DNA of 64,000 nucleotides from Paenibacillus sp. OV219 (GTDB lineage Bacteria; Bacillota; Bacilli; Paenibacillales; Paenibacillaceae): positions 434,001 through 498,000 of the forward strand of contig NZ_FOCJ01000002.1 in assembly GCF_900110075.1 (NCBI RefSeq). Reading direction: 5' to 3'. Positions 52,069-61,901 of the stretch are shown in pieces (the stretch's first letter is position 1; every line of letters begins with the position of its first letter). Position numbers and translations under genes: made by a program. The notes beneath the pieces were generated by a model that saw only the letters and a list, made by a program, of their open reading frames with translations, ran no database searches and had not been told where the DNA came from.

Positions 52069-53547
52069 GTGGAGAAAGTGGACATTTTCAAGGACATTGC
52101 CGAACGAACCGGCGGGGATATTTACCTCGGCGTCGTCGGTGCGGTCCGCACAGGCAAATCAACCTTCATCAAGCGGTTCATGGAGACGGTTGTGCTGCCC
52201 AACATCACGAACGATGCCGATCGGGTTAGAGCGATTGATGAATTACCGCAAAGCGCGGCAGGCAAAACAATAATGACGACGGAGCCGAAATTTGTACCGA
52301 ACCAAGCGGTGCAGCTTCGGGTAGCGGAAGGGCTGGATGTCAACATCAGGCTCGTTGACTGTGTCGGCTATGCCGTTGTTGGAGCCAAAGGATACGAGGA
52401 CGAGAATGGCCCTCGGATGATTACGACGCCGTGGTTCGAAGAACCGATTCCATTCCAGGAAGCGGCCGAAATCGGCACACGCAAAGTCATCCAGGAGCAT
52501 TCGACGCTTGGTGTCGTTGTAACGACTGACGGAACGATTGCAGAGATTCCGCGCAGCTCGTACATCGATGCCGAGGAACGGGTAATAAGCGAGCTGAAGG
52601 AAGTCGGCAAGCCATTCGTTCTCATCGTCAACTCCACACGTCCGAAGAGTGATGAGGCATTACAACTGCGCAGCGAGCTCCAAGCGAAGTATGATATCCC
52701 GGTCATTACGCTTAGCGTGGCAACGATGGGTGAAGAAGAAGTCATGTCTGTTCTGCGCGAGGTGCTCTATGAGTTCCCTGTGCATGAAGTGAACGTGAAC
52801 CTTCCGAGCTGGGTAATGGTGCTGAACGATAACCACTGGCTGCGCAGCAACTACGAGAATTCCGTACGCGATACCGTGAAGGACATCCGCCGTCTCCGCG
52901 ATGTTGACCGCGTCGTGTCGCAGTTCATGGAATATGAGTTTATCGCTCGTGCTGGCCTGAGCGGCATGAACATGGGGCAAGGGGTCGCAGAGATCGATCT
53001 CTATGCGCCAGATGAATTGTATGACCAAATCTTGATGGAAGTCGTCGGCGTCGAGATTCGCGGCAAGGACCACCTGCTCCAGCTGATGCAAGAGTTCTCG
53101 CATGCGAAGCGGGAGTATGATCGGTTCGCGGAAGCGCTCGAGATGGTCAAGACGACAGGCTACGGCATTGCTGCGCCAACACTTGCAGAGATGGCGCTTG
53201 ATGAACCGGAGCTTATCCGTCAAGGCTCGCGCTTCGGTGTCCGCCTCAAAGCGACTGCGCCGTCTATCCATATGATTCGCGTCGATGTCGAGTCCGAGTT
53301 TGCGCCGATTATCGGAACTGAGAAGCAAAGCGAGGAACTCGTCCGGTACTTAATGCAGGACTTCGAGAACGATCCGATCAAGATTTGGGAATCCGATATC
53401 TTCGGCAGGTCGCTTCACTCGATCGTACGAGAGGGTATCCAGGGCAAAATCGCGATGATGCCGGACAATGCACGCTACAAGCTGCAGGAAACACTAGGCC
53501 GGATCATCAACGAAGGTTCTGGCGGTTTGATTGCCATTATCTTGTAA
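52069..53547 (+). CDS. spoIVA: Spore coat basement-layer ATPase SpoIVA
   Basis: Polymerises on the forespore surface with ATP hydrolysis as the platform for coat assembly. The 492 residues equal the B. subtilis length and follow it closely: MEKVDIFKDIAERTGGDIYL, the Walker A GAVRTGKST, and the C-terminal GSGGLIAIIL needed for localisation. GTG 52069 is eight bases from GGGAGGGG; an ATG at 52033 would add 12 unrelated residues. Confidence 0.97.
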   Translation: MEKVDIFKDIAERTGGDIYLGVVGAVRTGKSTFIKRFMETVVLPNITNDADRVRAIDELPQSAAGKTIMTTEPKFVPNQAVQLRVAEGLDVNIRLVDCVGYAVVGAKGYEDENGPRMITTPWFEEPIPFQEAAEIGTRKVIQEHSTLGVVVTTDGTIAEIPRSSYIDAEERVISELKEVGKPFVLIVNSTRPKSDEALQLRSELQAKYDIPVITLSVATMGEEEVMSVLREVLYEFPVHEVNVNLPSWVMVLNDNHWLRSNYENSVRDTVKDIRRLRDVDRVVSQFMEYEFIARAGLSGMNMGQGVAEIDLYAPDELYDQILMEVVGVEIRGKDHLLQLMQEFSHAKREYDRFAEALEMVKTTGYGIAAPTLAEMALDEPELIRQGSRFGVRLKATAPSIHMIRVDVESEFAPIIGTEKQSEELVRYLMQDFENDPIKIWESDIFGRSLHSIVREGIQGKIAMMPDNARYKLQETLGRIINEGSGGLIAIIL

Positions 53548-53554
53548 AAGAAGG

Positions 53555-53583
53555 AAGGCACGCCCTATGGCGTGCCTTTTTTT
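53555..53583 (+). terminator. Terminator after spoIVA
   Basis: Perfect ten-base stem AAGGCACGCC/GGCGTGCCTT with a CTAT loop and T run. Confidence 0.95.
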
Positions 53584-53614
53584 CGGCTGTGAAAGCGGTA
53601 AAAATGATAAAAAA

Positions 53615-53631
53615 CCTAGGAATTGCCTAGG
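53615..53631. repeat. Paired CCTAGG palindromes upstream of hbs
   Basis: CCTAGG at 53615-53620 and 53626-53631, 11 bases apart in phase with the DNA helix, within CCTAGGAA direct repeats. It could be an operator; TATAAT at 53748-53753 is the likely hbs -10 box, more than 100 bases downstream. Confidence 0.4.
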
Positions 53632-53822
53632 AAATCGCCTACAGCCTCTTGAAATCTACGTGCTAACTGTATTACTATAAATCTGTTCATGTGATCAATA
53701 TGCAGGATTTGCACATAACGGAATTTCTTTGCACCAGAGCCTGCATGTATAATTTTTCGGGTTTCGGTAAAACAAGATGATAATGGTGTGCATAAGAACT
53801 GCCGTCAGGGGAGGTGAAAGAA

Positions 53823-54098
53823 ATGAACAAAACGGAACTGATTGCGAAAGTAGCCGAATTGACTGACCTTTCCAAGAAAGATGCTTCCAAAGCGGTTGAT
53901 GCCGTTTTTGATGCCATCTCCGAATCGCTGCAAGGCGGGGATAAAGTACAATTGGTGGGCTTCGGTAACTTCGAAGTGAAGAGCCGCGAAGCGCGCAAAG
54001 GTCGCAACCCGCAAACGGGTGAAGAGATCGATATCCCAGCAAGCAAAATTCCATCTTTCAAAGCTGGTAAGTCTCTGAAGGATCAAGTTTCCCAATAA
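53823..54098 (+). CDS. hbs: DNA-binding protein HU
   Basis: Histone-like nucleoid protein, 91 residues: [44 protein letters not shown] (the DNA-clasping beta arm) and a C-terminal helix. ATG 53823 follows GGGAGGTGA. Monocistronic, flanked by terminators. Confidence 0.97.
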   Translation: MNKTELIAKVAELTDLSKKDASKAVDAVFDAISESLQGGDKVQLVGFGNFEVKSREARKGRNPQTGEEIDIPASKIPSFKAGKSLKDQVSQ

Positions 54099-54121
54099 GA
54101 AGCGGTTAACGCCGTTTGATG

Positions 54122-54155
54122 ACGTCCGAGTGCTTCGTGCATTCGGACGTTTTTC
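54122..54155 (+). terminator. Terminator after hbs
   Basis: ACGTCCGA...TCGGACGT stem with an inner TGC/GCA, followed by TTTTT. Confidence 0.9.
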
Positions 54156-54183
54156 GTGAAAGAATAGCGCGGATTACTCTCTA

Positions 54184-54212
54184 TTGACAAGGGTATGCAA
54201 TTCCAGTAGACT
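54184..54212 (+). promoter_or_regulatory. Sigma-A promoter of mtrB
   Basis: Perfect TTGACA (54184-54189), 17-base spacer, TAGACT (54207-54212). Confidence 0.8.
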
Positions 54213-54270
54213 GTTGCTTGCTCGTATACATACGATAAACAAGAAGCTTGATGAAACGGAGGCTGTACGC

Positions 54271-54498
54271 ATGGAGGACATGAACGGCGAGTATATCGTC
54301 ATCAAAGCGAAGGCTCAAGGTGTTCAGGTGATTGGCTTGACTCGGGGGCAAGATACGAAGTTTCATCATACGGAGAAGCTCGACAAAGGCGAAGTGCTCA
54401 TTTGTCAATTCACGAATCATACGTCCGCGATTAAGATTCGCGGCAAAGCAACTGTGCTAACCAAATATGGCACCGTCGATACGGACGATGAACGTTAA
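54271..54498 (+). CDS. mtrB: trp RNA-binding attenuation protein (TRAP)
   Basis: Forms an 11-mer ring that, with bound tryptophan, wraps trp leader RNA. The 75 residues include the tryptophan-binding [23 protein letters not shown] and the RNA-contacting KIRG, nearly as in B. subtilis. ATG 54271 follows CGGAGG. B. subtilis has folE (mtrA) before it; here hbs precedes directly. No trp operon is within the window. Confidence 0.96.
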   Translation: MEDMNGEYIVIKAKAQGVQVIGLTRGQDTKFHHTEKLDKGEVLICQFTNHTSAIKIRGKATVLTKYGTVDTDDER

Positions 54499-54521
54499 AA
54501 GCAGGCATAGCCTGCTTTTTT
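54497..54521 (+). terminator. Terminator after mtrB
   Basis: GCAGGC-ATA-GCCTGC plus flanking A/T pairing and six T residues; nearly the same hairpin as the one at the start of the cmk transcript. Confidence 0.93.
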
Positions 54522-54575
54522 AGTTTGTACACTAATAGAAGCAGGACATTCTATGCGTGAAGGGCGGAAGCAGTC

Positions 54576-55133
54576 ATGTCACATAGATCCTCTCGGTGGT
54601 CGTCACAATGGCGAAGGCTTCTCTTAGCTTGTTCAATTACACTCTCGCTCACGCTGCTCATATCAGTCTTTCCGCTAATCGCGCACCGCACATCGGAGAA
54701 CAAGGGTGATGTATCTGTCTTTCATCCAGTCCCGGTCAAGCGGCTGAGCTCCGATGTGATCGTAGACACGATGCTGAGCCTCGGACTCTCGCTTCAGGTG
54801 AAGAGCGTTGCATGGAAGGGCTCGGTACTGTCCGTTGATTTATCTACAGACGGGTACGGGGACGCTGAAGAAGTATGGATCGCAGATTTGCAGCGGCTGC
54901 TCGAGCTAGCTTTTGTCCGGACCGACAATGTGAGCCGGGTGCTGGTCCGCTTCGTTACACCTGTTCGACAGACTGGTGACAGCGATGAAACGAAACTGCG
55001 GCTGCTGGCTGCGGCGGATGTGCGAAAAACGGATTCATGGCTGTCCACAGATCTGTCAAAATTAAATGGCGCCGAGTCGTTTGATGACGAAATTTGGCGA
55101 AAGCGGCTACGGTTGTCGGTATCCAAGTTGTAG
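54576..55133 (+). CDS. Membrane-anchored hypothetical protein
   Basis: The 185 residues have one N-terminal membrane helix (about 14-36) and an external alpha/beta domain with no motif I recognise. The ribosome binding site (AAGGGCGGAAG) is moderate. It lies between mtrB and hepS, a position without a counterpart in B. subtilis. Confidence 0.7.
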   Translation: MSHRSSRWSSQWRRLLLACSITLSLTLLISVFPLIAHRTSENKGDVSVFHPVPVKRLSSDVIVDTMLSLGLSLQVKSVAWKGSVLSVDLSTDGYGDAEEVWIADLQRLLELAFVRTDNVSRVLVRFVTPVRQTGDSDETKLRLLAAADVRKTDSWLSTDLSKLNGAESFDDEIWRKRLRLSVSKL

Positions 55134-55227
55134 CATAACGGTTAACATAGTGCTATAATAATTAGATTAAAAAGCAGCAATAAATAGCAGCAACACTCTC
55201 GTTGTACTGTCCGGAGGCTAGGCCACA

Positions 55228-56091
55228 ATGAAATCGTATAGAATACCTGAAATGGCTAAAAAGTACATTGAATACGATATGATTCAAGCACACACGGAGC
55301 TGCCGGAATTTCCTGAATCGCGGATCCGGCTGCTCTTTACATTTCTGGTCAATCAGAGAACGCCGCTGATTCACAGTGAGCTGTATCCGCTCGTCGTATC
55401 ACTCGTACAGTTTGGCATGGATACGCATGACATGATTGATTCCGAGTCCGGACGACTCCACGAGAAGGAGATGCGGTCGCGGCAATTGAAGGTGCTTGCT
55501 GGCGACTACTACTCAAGCCGCTTCTATCAGCTCTTGGCGCAGGCAGGCCAGGTTGAAATGATTCGCAGTATCAGCAATGGTGTTACAGAAGTCAACAAGC
55601 TCAAGGTAACTCTCTATACGCGGATGAAGCAGCTGAAGCTGACTGCGGAAGAGTATATATCGCAATATGTACGCATTAAGACCGAGCTATTCCTCTCGTT
55701 CACAGCTGTACTCGATGAGAAGATGGCGTTAATCTGGCCTGAATTGCTTCACAGTGTTGGTCGTTGTGAGATTGTGATGGAAGAACTGATCCGCAGTGAG
55801 AAGCCGGAGGCATTCGACGGCAGCTGGGGTTATTGGCATGTCATGGACTGTGGAACTGAAGAAGAGAAGCGCAAGCTGACTTCGGATGCAGCGAGTGAGC
55901 CGGCGTTTACCTTGTCCCTGATGGCGAAGTATGATATCAGAGGCCAATTAACCGAGAAGCTGAAACAGTCCGTTCTAAGCGTACAGTCACTTGTAGCAAA
56001 GCTAGAATCCGATAAGCTTGTCCGCGAGCTGCAGCAGCTCGGCGAGTCGTTTCTACGGCCGTTATTGCCGGCAGCATCGGCTTTTGAATAG
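55228..56091 (+). CDS. hepS: Heptaprenyl diphosphate synthase component I
   Basis: Non-catalytic subunit that pairs with HepT to make the C35 side chain of menaquinone-7. The 287 residues match the HEPPP_synt_1 family by [26 protein letters not shown] and [23 protein letters not shown] 11 bases before the ATG. First gene of hepS-ubiE-ubiA-ubiX-mqnA-hepT. Confidence 0.92.
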   Translation: MKSYRIPEMAKKYIEYDMIQAHTELPEFPESRIRLLFTFLVNQRTPLIHSELYPLVVSLVQFGMDTHDMIDSESGRLHEKEMRSRQLKVLAGDYYSSRFYQLLAQAGQVEMIRSISNGVTEVNKLKVTLYTRMKQLKLTAEEYISQYVRIKTELFLSFTAVLDEKMALIWPELLHSVGRCEIVMEELIRSEKPEAFDGSWGYWHVMDCGTEEEKRKLTSDAASEPAFTLSLMAKYDIRGQLTEKLKQSVLSVQSLVAKLESDKLVRELQQLGESFLRPLLPAASAFE

Positions 56092-56110
56092 AGAAAGTAA
56101 GGTGAAATCA

Positions 56111-56830
56111 GTGCAATCCAAGTCAAAAGAAGAACATGTGCACGCCGTATTTGAGAGCATTGCGCCGAAGTATGACTTAATGAACGATCTGATCAGCTTC
56201 GGCCGACATAAGGCATGGCGTAAATTTACGATGCGTAAGATGGGCATGAAACCAGGTGCAACAGCGATTGATTTGTGTTGTGGCACTTGCGATTGGACGA
56301 TTGCGCTGGCAAGAGAAAGCGTGAGCGGAGGCATAGTCGGTCTCGACTTCAGCCAGAACATGCTCGACGTTGGCAAGCAGAAGGTAAAGCGCGATGGGCT
56401 GGATCATCAGATTTCGCTCGTACAGGGCAACGCGATGTCGCTGCCGTTCGAGGATAATCGATTTGACTACGCAACGATCGGCTTCGGCCTTCGTAACGTG
56501 CCAGATCTGGAGCAAGTGCTTCGTGAGATGATGCGCGTTGTGAAGCCAGGCGGACAAGTTGTCTGTCTAGAGATGTCCAAGCCGACTTGGCAGCCGTTCA
56601 AAGGAATTTATTACTTCTACTTCGAGAAGGTCATGCCTGCGATTGGGAAGCTTGTAGCGAAGAAGTACGAGCAGTACAAGTGGCTGCCGGAGTCGCTGAA
56701 GACATTCCCGGATTCCAAGCAGCTTGCGGCCAAGTACCGTGAGATCGGTCTGACCAATGTGCGCGCCTATCCATTTGTTTTCGGTGTCGCGGCATTACAC
56801 ATGGGGACGAAGGGAACGGACAACAGATGA
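56111..56830 (+). CDS. menG: Demethylmenaquinone methyltransferase
   Basis: Last step of menaquinone synthesis, SAM-dependent. The 239 residues have the UbiE/MenG motifs [27 protein letters not shown] (DxxxGTG variant), and [12 protein letters not shown] 56111 is seven bases from AAGGTGA; a GTG at 56102 lies in the site. Overlaps the next gene by four bases. Confidence 0.95.
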   Translation: MQSKSKEEHVHAVFESIAPKYDLMNDLISFGRHKAWRKFTMRKMGMKPGATAIDLCCGTCDWTIALARESVSGGIVGLDFSQNMLDVGKQKVKRDGLDHQISLVQGNAMSLPFEDNRFDYATIGFGLRNVPDLEQVLREMMRVVKPGGQVVCLEMSKPTWQPFKGIYYFYFEKVMPAIGKLVAKKYEQYKWLPESLKTFPDSKQLAAKYREIGLTNVRAYPFVFGVAALHMGTKGTDNR

Positions 56831-57702
56831 TTCGCAAAATAAAAATAATTCTCGAAATGATTAAATTTGAGCATACCATCTTCGCGCTTCCGTTTGCTTT
56901 TATGGGATCGTTGCTCGGAGCGGTCATGTTGGAGAACCGGCTACCGCACTTTGCGGAAATCGGCTGGATCATCCTCGCGATGATCGGTGCAAGAAGTGCT
57001 GCGATGGGACTCAATCGCGTCATTGACCGTGTGATTGATGCAAAGAACCCGCGCACAGCAAAACGGGCAATTCCAGCTGGCTTGCTGAAGGTCGGCGAAG
57101 TAAGCTTGTTTATCGCAGTCTCGTTCGTGGTACTGTTTGTTGCCGCTTCGCAGCTGGATCCGATTTGCATGAAGCTGATGCCGATTGCTGTCTTCTTGCT
57201 TGTGCTTTACTCGTATACAAAACGTTTTACATGGCTATGCCACGTTATACTAGGGCTGACAATCGGCCTTGCGCCGCTTGGCGGCTGGGTTGCGATTACA
57301 GGTGAGTTCGAAGCATCGGCTTGGGTGATGTATGGTTCAGTCGTGTGCTGGCTTGCCGGCTTCGATATTATTTATGCGTGTCAGGATTTCGACTTTGACC
57401 GTAAGGAAGGTGTTCATTCCATTCCTGCCCGCTTCGGGCAAGCTGGAGCACTGCGCCTTGCTCGTGGATTTCATTTAATTACCGCAATTGGATTCATTTC
57501 ATTATTCTGGCTAACGCCGCTAAGCTGGTTGTACTTGATCGGCGCGCTTGTCTCGGTTGGCATGCTCTGCTATCAACATATGATTGTAAGGCCAGACGAT
57601 ATGAGCCGCGTTCAGACGGCATTCTTCACGATGAACGGTACGCTGAGCGTCGTCTTGTTCGTCTCCGCACTGCTTGATTTGGTGGTGCTTCATAAGTGGT
57701 AG
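56827..57702 (+). CDS. mqnP: UbiA-family polyprenyltransferase (MqnP-like)
   Basis: Attaches the polyprenyl chain to the quinone precursor ring. The 291 residues have the two Asp-rich motifs [15 protein letters not shown] and [18 protein letters not shown] and about eight membrane helices. Neighbours ubiX and mqnA point to the futalosine pathway rather than MenA. ATG overlaps the menG stop and its own stop overlaps ubiX. Confidence 0.88.
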   Translation: MIRKIKIILEMIKFEHTIFALPFAFMGSLLGAVMLENRLPHFAEIGWIILAMIGARSAAMGLNRVIDRVIDAKNPRTAKRAIPAGLLKVGEVSLFIAVSFVVLFVAASQLDPICMKLMPIAVFLLVLYSYTKRFTWLCHVILGLTIGLAPLGGWVAITGEFEASAWVMYGSVVCWLAGFDIIYACQDFDFDRKEGVHSIPARFGQAGALRLARGFHLITAIGFISLFWLTPLSWLYLIGALVSVGMLCYQHMIVRPDDMSRVQTAFFTMNGTLSVVLFVSALLDLVVLHKW

Positions 57703-58322
57703 AAGGAGCTTCACGTAAACGTTGGGTCGTCGGCATCACGGGGGCAAGCGGCGCTCTCTATGGCATCCAGCTCATTCGCAGTCTGATTGAAGCAGAACAG
57801 GACGTGCATCTGGTTGTCACGGAGGCAGGCTGGCGTGTACTTAAGGAAGAGCTTGGCTGGGAAACGACGAAGCGCCAACAAGCGATTGAGGCTGTATTCC
57901 CGGACCTTATCGCTAGAGGACGGTTAAAGCTTCATCCAAATGCCGATATCGGTGCAAGTATTGCAAGTGGCTCCTTCCGGGTAGAGGGCATGATCATTAT
58001 GCCTTGCTCCATGGGTACGCTTGCTTCGATCGCACACGGCATTTCGGACGATTTGATGACACGCGCTGCGGATGTTATGCTGAAGGAAGGGCGCAAGCTA
58101 TTAATCGTGCCCCGTGAAACACCGCTTCATGCGATTCATCTGGAGAACATGCTTACGCTGGCGAAGCTTGGGGTTAAGATTATCCCGGCTATGCCGGCGT
58201 TCTATTATGGACCTCAAACGATTGGCGATATGGTGAATTTTCTAGTTGGGAAAGTGCTCGATCAGCTCCCGCTGGATCATGATTTGTACAGAAGATGGGG
58301 AGATGAACAGCATGGAGTTTAA
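57696..58322 (+). CDS. ubiX: UbiX-family flavin prenyltransferase
   Basis: Makes prenylated FMN for UbiD-type decarboxylases. The 208 residues have the FMN-binding VVGITGASGALYG, CSMGTLASIAHGISDDLMTRAADVMLKE and VPRETPLHAIHLENM. Start GTG 57696 overlaps the mqnP stop; no ATG follows in frame before the core. No UbiD homologue is in this window. Confidence 0.93.
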   Translation: MVEGASRKRWVVGITGASGALYGIQLIRSLIEAEQDVHLVVTEAGWRVLKEELGWETTKRQQAIEAVFPDLIARGRLKLHPNADIGASIASGSFRVEGMIIMPCSMGTLASIAHGISDDLMTRAADVMLKEGRKLLIVPRETPLHAIHLENMLTLAKLGVKIIPAMPAFYYGPQTIGDMVNFLVGKVLDQLPLDHDLYRRWGDEQHGV

Positions 58323-59178
58323 TCGTCCGATTACCGTCGGTCGCATTGACTATGCGAACGTTTGGCCTATTTTTCATTATGCGGAAGAGCAGCTTCCAGC
58401 TGATCGGTTCAAGATCGAGAAGCGGGTGCCGTCCGCATTAAACCGCGCGCTGCGTCAAGGCGAAATCGACATCACTTCGATGTCTTCGTTCGCTTATGCG
58501 GAGAACGCGGAGAACTACTTGCTGCTACCGGATTTATCGGTCAGCGCCAAGGGACGGGTCAATTCGATATTGCTTTTCTTGAATAAGCCGCTTGAAGAAG
58601 TGCTTAAAGGGCGAATTGCGTTAACAACGACCTCAGCAACAAGTGTTAATTTACTCAAAATACTTATGAAGCTCTATTACAATGCAGAGCCTTCCTATAT
58701 TACAATGGAACCGAAGCTAGATGAGATGCTGGAGGAGGCAGATGCCGCCTTGCTCATAGGAGATACAGCCATCCATGCTTCATGGGAAAATGCAAAGCGC
58801 GGCCTTAGGGTCATTGATCTCGGTGAGCTGTGGCGCAATTGGACAGGCTACGGCATGACGTTCGCACTCGTAGCTGTACGCCGCGAAATTGCGGCTGCGT
58901 ATCCAGAAGCGGTTGCTGATGTCCATCGCGCATTGTTGGCAAGCAAGGAGAAGAGTTTGCGCGAGCTGACGCCGCTCGTAGAGAAAGCTTGTACGCTGCT
59001 TGGAGGCGAAGCGGATTATTGGAGCCGTTATTTCAAGGAGCTGCATTATGATTTCGGAGCGAATGAACAGGCGGGGCTCACCCTTTATTTTGACTATGCG
59101 CATCAACTAGGCTTGTTGCCTAATGAAGTGCAGATGCAATTCTTTGAAGACCAAAACGTCCTTAAGGTGAACAAATGA
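58312..59178 (+). CDS. mqnA: Chorismate dehydratase MqnA
   Basis: First step of the futalosine menaquinone pathway: chorismate to 3-enolpyruvylbenzoate. The 288 residues start MEFNRPITVGRIDYANVWPIF, with TSMSSFAYAENAE and ALLIGDTAIHA typical of MqnA/MqnD. ATG 58312 is nine bases from GGGGAG; ATG 58303 overlaps it. MqnD is a close relative, but the N-terminal motif favours MqnA. Confidence 0.9.
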   Translation: MEFNRPITVGRIDYANVWPIFHYAEEQLPADRFKIEKRVPSALNRALRQGEIDITSMSSFAYAENAENYLLLPDLSVSAKGRVNSILLFLNKPLEEVLKGRIALTTTSATSVNLLKILMKLYYNAEPSYITMEPKLDEMLEEADAALLIGDTAIHASWENAKRGLRVIDLGELWRNWTGYGMTFALVAVRREIAAAYPEAVADVHRALLASKEKSLRELTPLVEKACTLLGGEADYWSRYFKELHYDFGANEQAGLTLYFDYAHQLGLLPNEVQMQFFEDQNVLKVNK

Positions 59179-60149
59179 GACTACTTGATATTTACGCCAA
59201 ACTGAAAAGTGATCTTGATGCCATTGAGGCTAAGCTCGCAAGCAGTGTGACGAGTGATCACGCGCTTCTTAGCGATGCCTCTACGCATCTGCTCAAAGCA
59301 GGCGGCAAGCGGATACGTCCGGTCGTTGTGTTGCTTGCAGGTAAGTTCGGCGACTACCGCCTTGATGTGCTCGAGAAAATTGCCGTGCCACTAGAACTTA
59401 TACATATGGCTTCACTTGTCCATGATGATGTTATCGACAACGCGGAGACGCGCCGCGGCCAGCTGACCGTAAAGTCCAAATGGGATAACCGGATTGCGAT
59501 GTACACTGGCGATTATATCTATGGAAAAGCGCTTGCGCTCGCAACTGAGCTTCAGAACCCGCAAATTCATCAAATTTTATCACATGCGATGGTTCAGATG
59601 TGTATTGGCGAGATGGAGCAAATTCGTGATTTCTTCAATACCGATCAATCCGTTCGCAATTATTTGCTTCGTATACGTCGTAAGACCGCATTGCTCATTG
59701 CAATTAGCTGCCAGCTAGGCGCGATTGCCGCAGGTGCTGATCGCAAGACCGCGAGCTGCTTGTACCGATTCGGCTACAATGTCGGCATGGCGTTCCAAAT
59801 CCGGGACGACCTGCTTGACCTGCTCGGCACGGAGAAGCAGATCGGGAAGCCGCCAGGCTCTGATATCAAGCAAGGCAATATCACATTGCCAGTGCTTCTT
59901 GCACTGAAAGAACCAGGACATTCGGAGGAGTTGCTCGCGGAAATATTTAAAATTCGTGAGTCGAATGGAGCAGGGGAAACGAAGCGGGCGTTGAACATTA
60001 TACGTAAGAGTGCAGGCATCCATACTGCAGACGCGATGGCGAACCGCTATATCAACAAAGCGATAGCAGCACTAAGCAGTTTGCCAAGCATTCCAGCAAA
60101 GAAGAATTTAACGGATATCGCCCATTTTGTAGGAAAACGAAACTACTAA
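59175..60149 (+). CDS. hepT: Heptaprenyl diphosphate synthase component II
   Basis: Catalytic trans-prenyltransferase subunit. The 324 residues show the first Asp-rich motif [15 protein letters not shown], the second [10 protein letters not shown], and GGKRIRP. ATG overlaps the mqnA stop (ATGA). Closes the menaquinone operon. Confidence 0.95.
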   Translation: MRLLDIYAKLKSDLDAIEAKLASSVTSDHALLSDASTHLLKAGGKRIRPVVVLLAGKFGDYRLDVLEKIAVPLELIHMASLVHDDVIDNAETRRGQLTVKSKWDNRIAMYTGDYIYGKALALATELQNPQIHQILSHAMVQMCIGEMEQIRDFFNTDQSVRNYLLRIRRKTALLIAISCQLGAIAAGADRKTASCLYRFGYNVGMAFQIRDDLLDLLGTEKQIGKPPGSDIKQGNITLPVLLALKEPGHSEELLAEIFKIRESNGAGETKRALNIIRKSAGIHTADAMANRYINKAIAALSSLPSIPAKKNLTDIAHFVGKRNY

Positions 60150-60171
60150 TCGCGTCAAGGAGGGAATTTCG

Positions 60172-60615
60172 ATGGAAAGAACGTTTCTAATGGTTAAGCC
60201 AGACGGCGTACAGCGGGGGTTAATCGGAGAAATTGTATCACGCTTTGAGCGGAAGGGACTAAAGCTAGTCGCTGCTAAATTTATGATGATCACACCTGAG
60301 CTCGCTGAACGTCACTATGCAGAGCACATCGGGAAGCCCTTTTACCCGCCTCTTGTAGCGTTTGTAACGTCTGGGCCGGTATTTGCAATGGTGTGGCAAG
60401 GAGATAACGTCATCGGTCTGACCCGTGCCCTGATTGGCAAGACGGACGCTCTTGAAGCAGCTCCAGGCACAATTCGTTCCGATTTCGCCGTACATACTAA
60501 TTTTAATCTTATTCACGGCTCGGATTCGCCGCAGAGCGCAGAAAGGGAGATCGGCATTTTCTTTGCGCCGCATGAGCTGGTTGATTATAACCAAACCATT
60601 CAGCAGTGGATTTAG
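60172..60615 (+). CDS. ndk: Nucleoside diphosphate kinase
   Basis: Balances nucleoside triphosphates by a phosphohistidine intermediate at H115 (FNLIHGSD). The 147 residues are full length with [19 protein letters not shown] precedes ATG 60172. Place between hepT and cheR as in B. subtilis. Confidence 0.97.
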   Translation: MERTFLMVKPDGVQRGLIGEIVSRFERKGLKLVAAKFMMITPELAERHYAEHIGKPFYPPLVAFVTSGPVFAMVWQGDNVIGLTRALIGKTDALEAAPGTIRSDFAVHTNFNLIHGSDSPQSAEREIGIFFAPHELVDYNQTIQQWI

Positions 60616-60659
60616 CTTAACACTTTGCCACCAAGAGTCGGCATAATGGGGGTTCGTGC

Positions 60660-61445
60660 ATGTTAGAGGATAAGGACTTCGGTTTATTCATTACGAAGAT
60701 TAAAGAGAAGACCGCAATCGATCTATCGCAGTACAAGGAAGCCCAGATGAAACGTCGATTGACGACCTTACGACAGAAATACGGTTTCGATACGTTCGCA
60801 GCGTATTGGAGTGGGCTAGAGAAAGACAAGAAGCTAATGACTGAGTTTCTGGACCGGATGACGATCAACGTTTCGGAGTTCTGGCGCAACCCAAGCAGGT
60901 GGGATGCGATGGAGAAGAAGTTTCTCCCAGAAGCGCTGAAAAACAACAGCCGGGTCAAGATATGGAGCGCTGCCTGTTCAACGGGTGAAGAGCCGTATAC
61001 GATCTCCATGATTTTGTCTGAACTTGGCGCGTATGACCGGACGTCGATTCTCGCAACGGACCTTGATAATGTTGTGCTGCAGAAAGCGATGCAGGGCTTG
61101 TACCAAGATCGTTCTGTACGTGATGTACCCCGCAATTATATGTCCAAATATTTCGTGAAGCAGGGCGAGGATATGCTTGCGGTTACGCCTCAGCTGAAGA
61201 AGAATATTTCATTTAAACAGCAAAATCTGCTTCACGATACGTTCGACACTGGTTTTGATATTATCGTTTGCCGCAATGTTATGATCTATTTTACGGAAGA
61301 AGCGAAACACCTGCTTTATCACAAGTTCTCGAAAGCGCTTAAGCCTGGTGGCATCCTGTTCGTCGGCAGTACGGAGCAGATTTTCTCGCCGGCTCAATAT
61401 AATTTGGAATCCATTGAAACATTCTTTTATCGCCGCAAGGCTTAG
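60660..61445 (+). CDS. cheR: Chemotaxis protein methyltransferase CheR
   Basis: SAM-dependent methylation of chemoreceptor glutamates. The 261 residues have an N-terminal helical domain (about 1-75), the SAM site WSAACSTGEEPYT, ATDLD and VCRNVMIYF. GGGGG before ATG 60660. The isolated position beside ndk and aro genes is conserved in bacilli. Confidence 0.95.
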   Translation: MLEDKDFGLFITKIKEKTAIDLSQYKEAQMKRRLTTLRQKYGFDTFAAYWSGLEKDKKLMTEFLDRMTINVSEFWRNPSRWDAMEKKFLPEALKNNSRVKIWSAACSTGEEPYTISMILSELGAYDRTSILATDLDNVVLQKAMQGLYQDRSVRDVPRNYMSKYFVKQGEDMLAVTPQLKKNISFKQQNLLHDTFDTGFDIIVCRNVMIYFTEEAKHLLYHKFSKALKPGGILFVGSTEQIFSPAQYNLESIETFFYRRKA

Positions 61446-61512
61446 CGTGTATATCGTTTTCCATCTTCTGCAATACTAATGCTGTCACGGTTACGGCATT
61501 GGAGGTGCAAAT

Positions 61513-61680
61513 ATGGACAAGCGAAAAGTAATTACAGCGTACAAGCGTGGATTTATTACGGTCCAGGAATGCGCCCAAATTCTCGGAATTGATACAAGTC
61601 AAATGAAAGGTCTTATGAATGATCCTAATTTGAACGTAGACCCGCAGTTGTTGCGGAACCAGCATTCCGCTAATGGTTAA
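61513..61680 (+). CDS. Small hypothetical protein with helix-turn-helix-like sequence
   Basis: The 55 residues read MDKRKVITAYKRGFITVQEC and onward, with ECAQILGIDTSQMKGLM resembling a short DNA-binding helix-turn-helix. GGAGGTG is six bases from ATG 61513, and a terminator follows. No family recognised with certainty. Confidence 0.72.
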   Translation: MDKRKVITAYKRGFITVQECAQILGIDTSQMKGLMNDPNLNVDPQLLRNQHSANG

Positions 61681-61696
61681 CGTATAAGTTCTATGG

Positions 61697-61741
61697 AGCT
61701 GTCTGACCCACCTGCCTAAAGGTGCGGCGGGCAGCTTTTTT
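61697..61741 (+). terminator. Terminator after the 55-residue gene
   Basis: AGCTGTC pairs with GGGCAGCT (one G-T) with an inner CACCT/AGGTG stem, followed by T residues. Confidence 0.85.
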
Positions 61742-61792
61742 CATGTGGGAGCAGGCATGGATGAACGGGGCCACTCAGCGGCTTTCATTTCC

Positions 61793-61821
61793 TTGTCAAA
61801 CCGGCGACGCTATACTATAAT
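61793..61821 (+). promoter_or_regulatory. Sigma-A promoter of the aro operon
   Basis: TTGTCA (61793-61798), 17-base spacer, TATAAT (61816-61821); about 80 bases before aroC. Confidence 0.85.
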
Positions 61822-61901
61822 GAGCAAAAGATATTTTGGCAGACAAACATACATAGATGGATTTATCGTTTGCGGTGTTTAAAATGAGGGAGGACTTTAC
61901 T

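Noticed and set aside
51968..52273. 101-codon open frame overlapping the spoIVA start
   Set aside because: Runs out of frame through the highly conserved SpoIVA N-terminus; no ribosome binding site.
61828..61901. TRAP-binding site in the aro leader
   Set aside because: Only scattered NAG triplets occur, not the 9-11 closely spaced GAG/TAG repeats TRAP needs.
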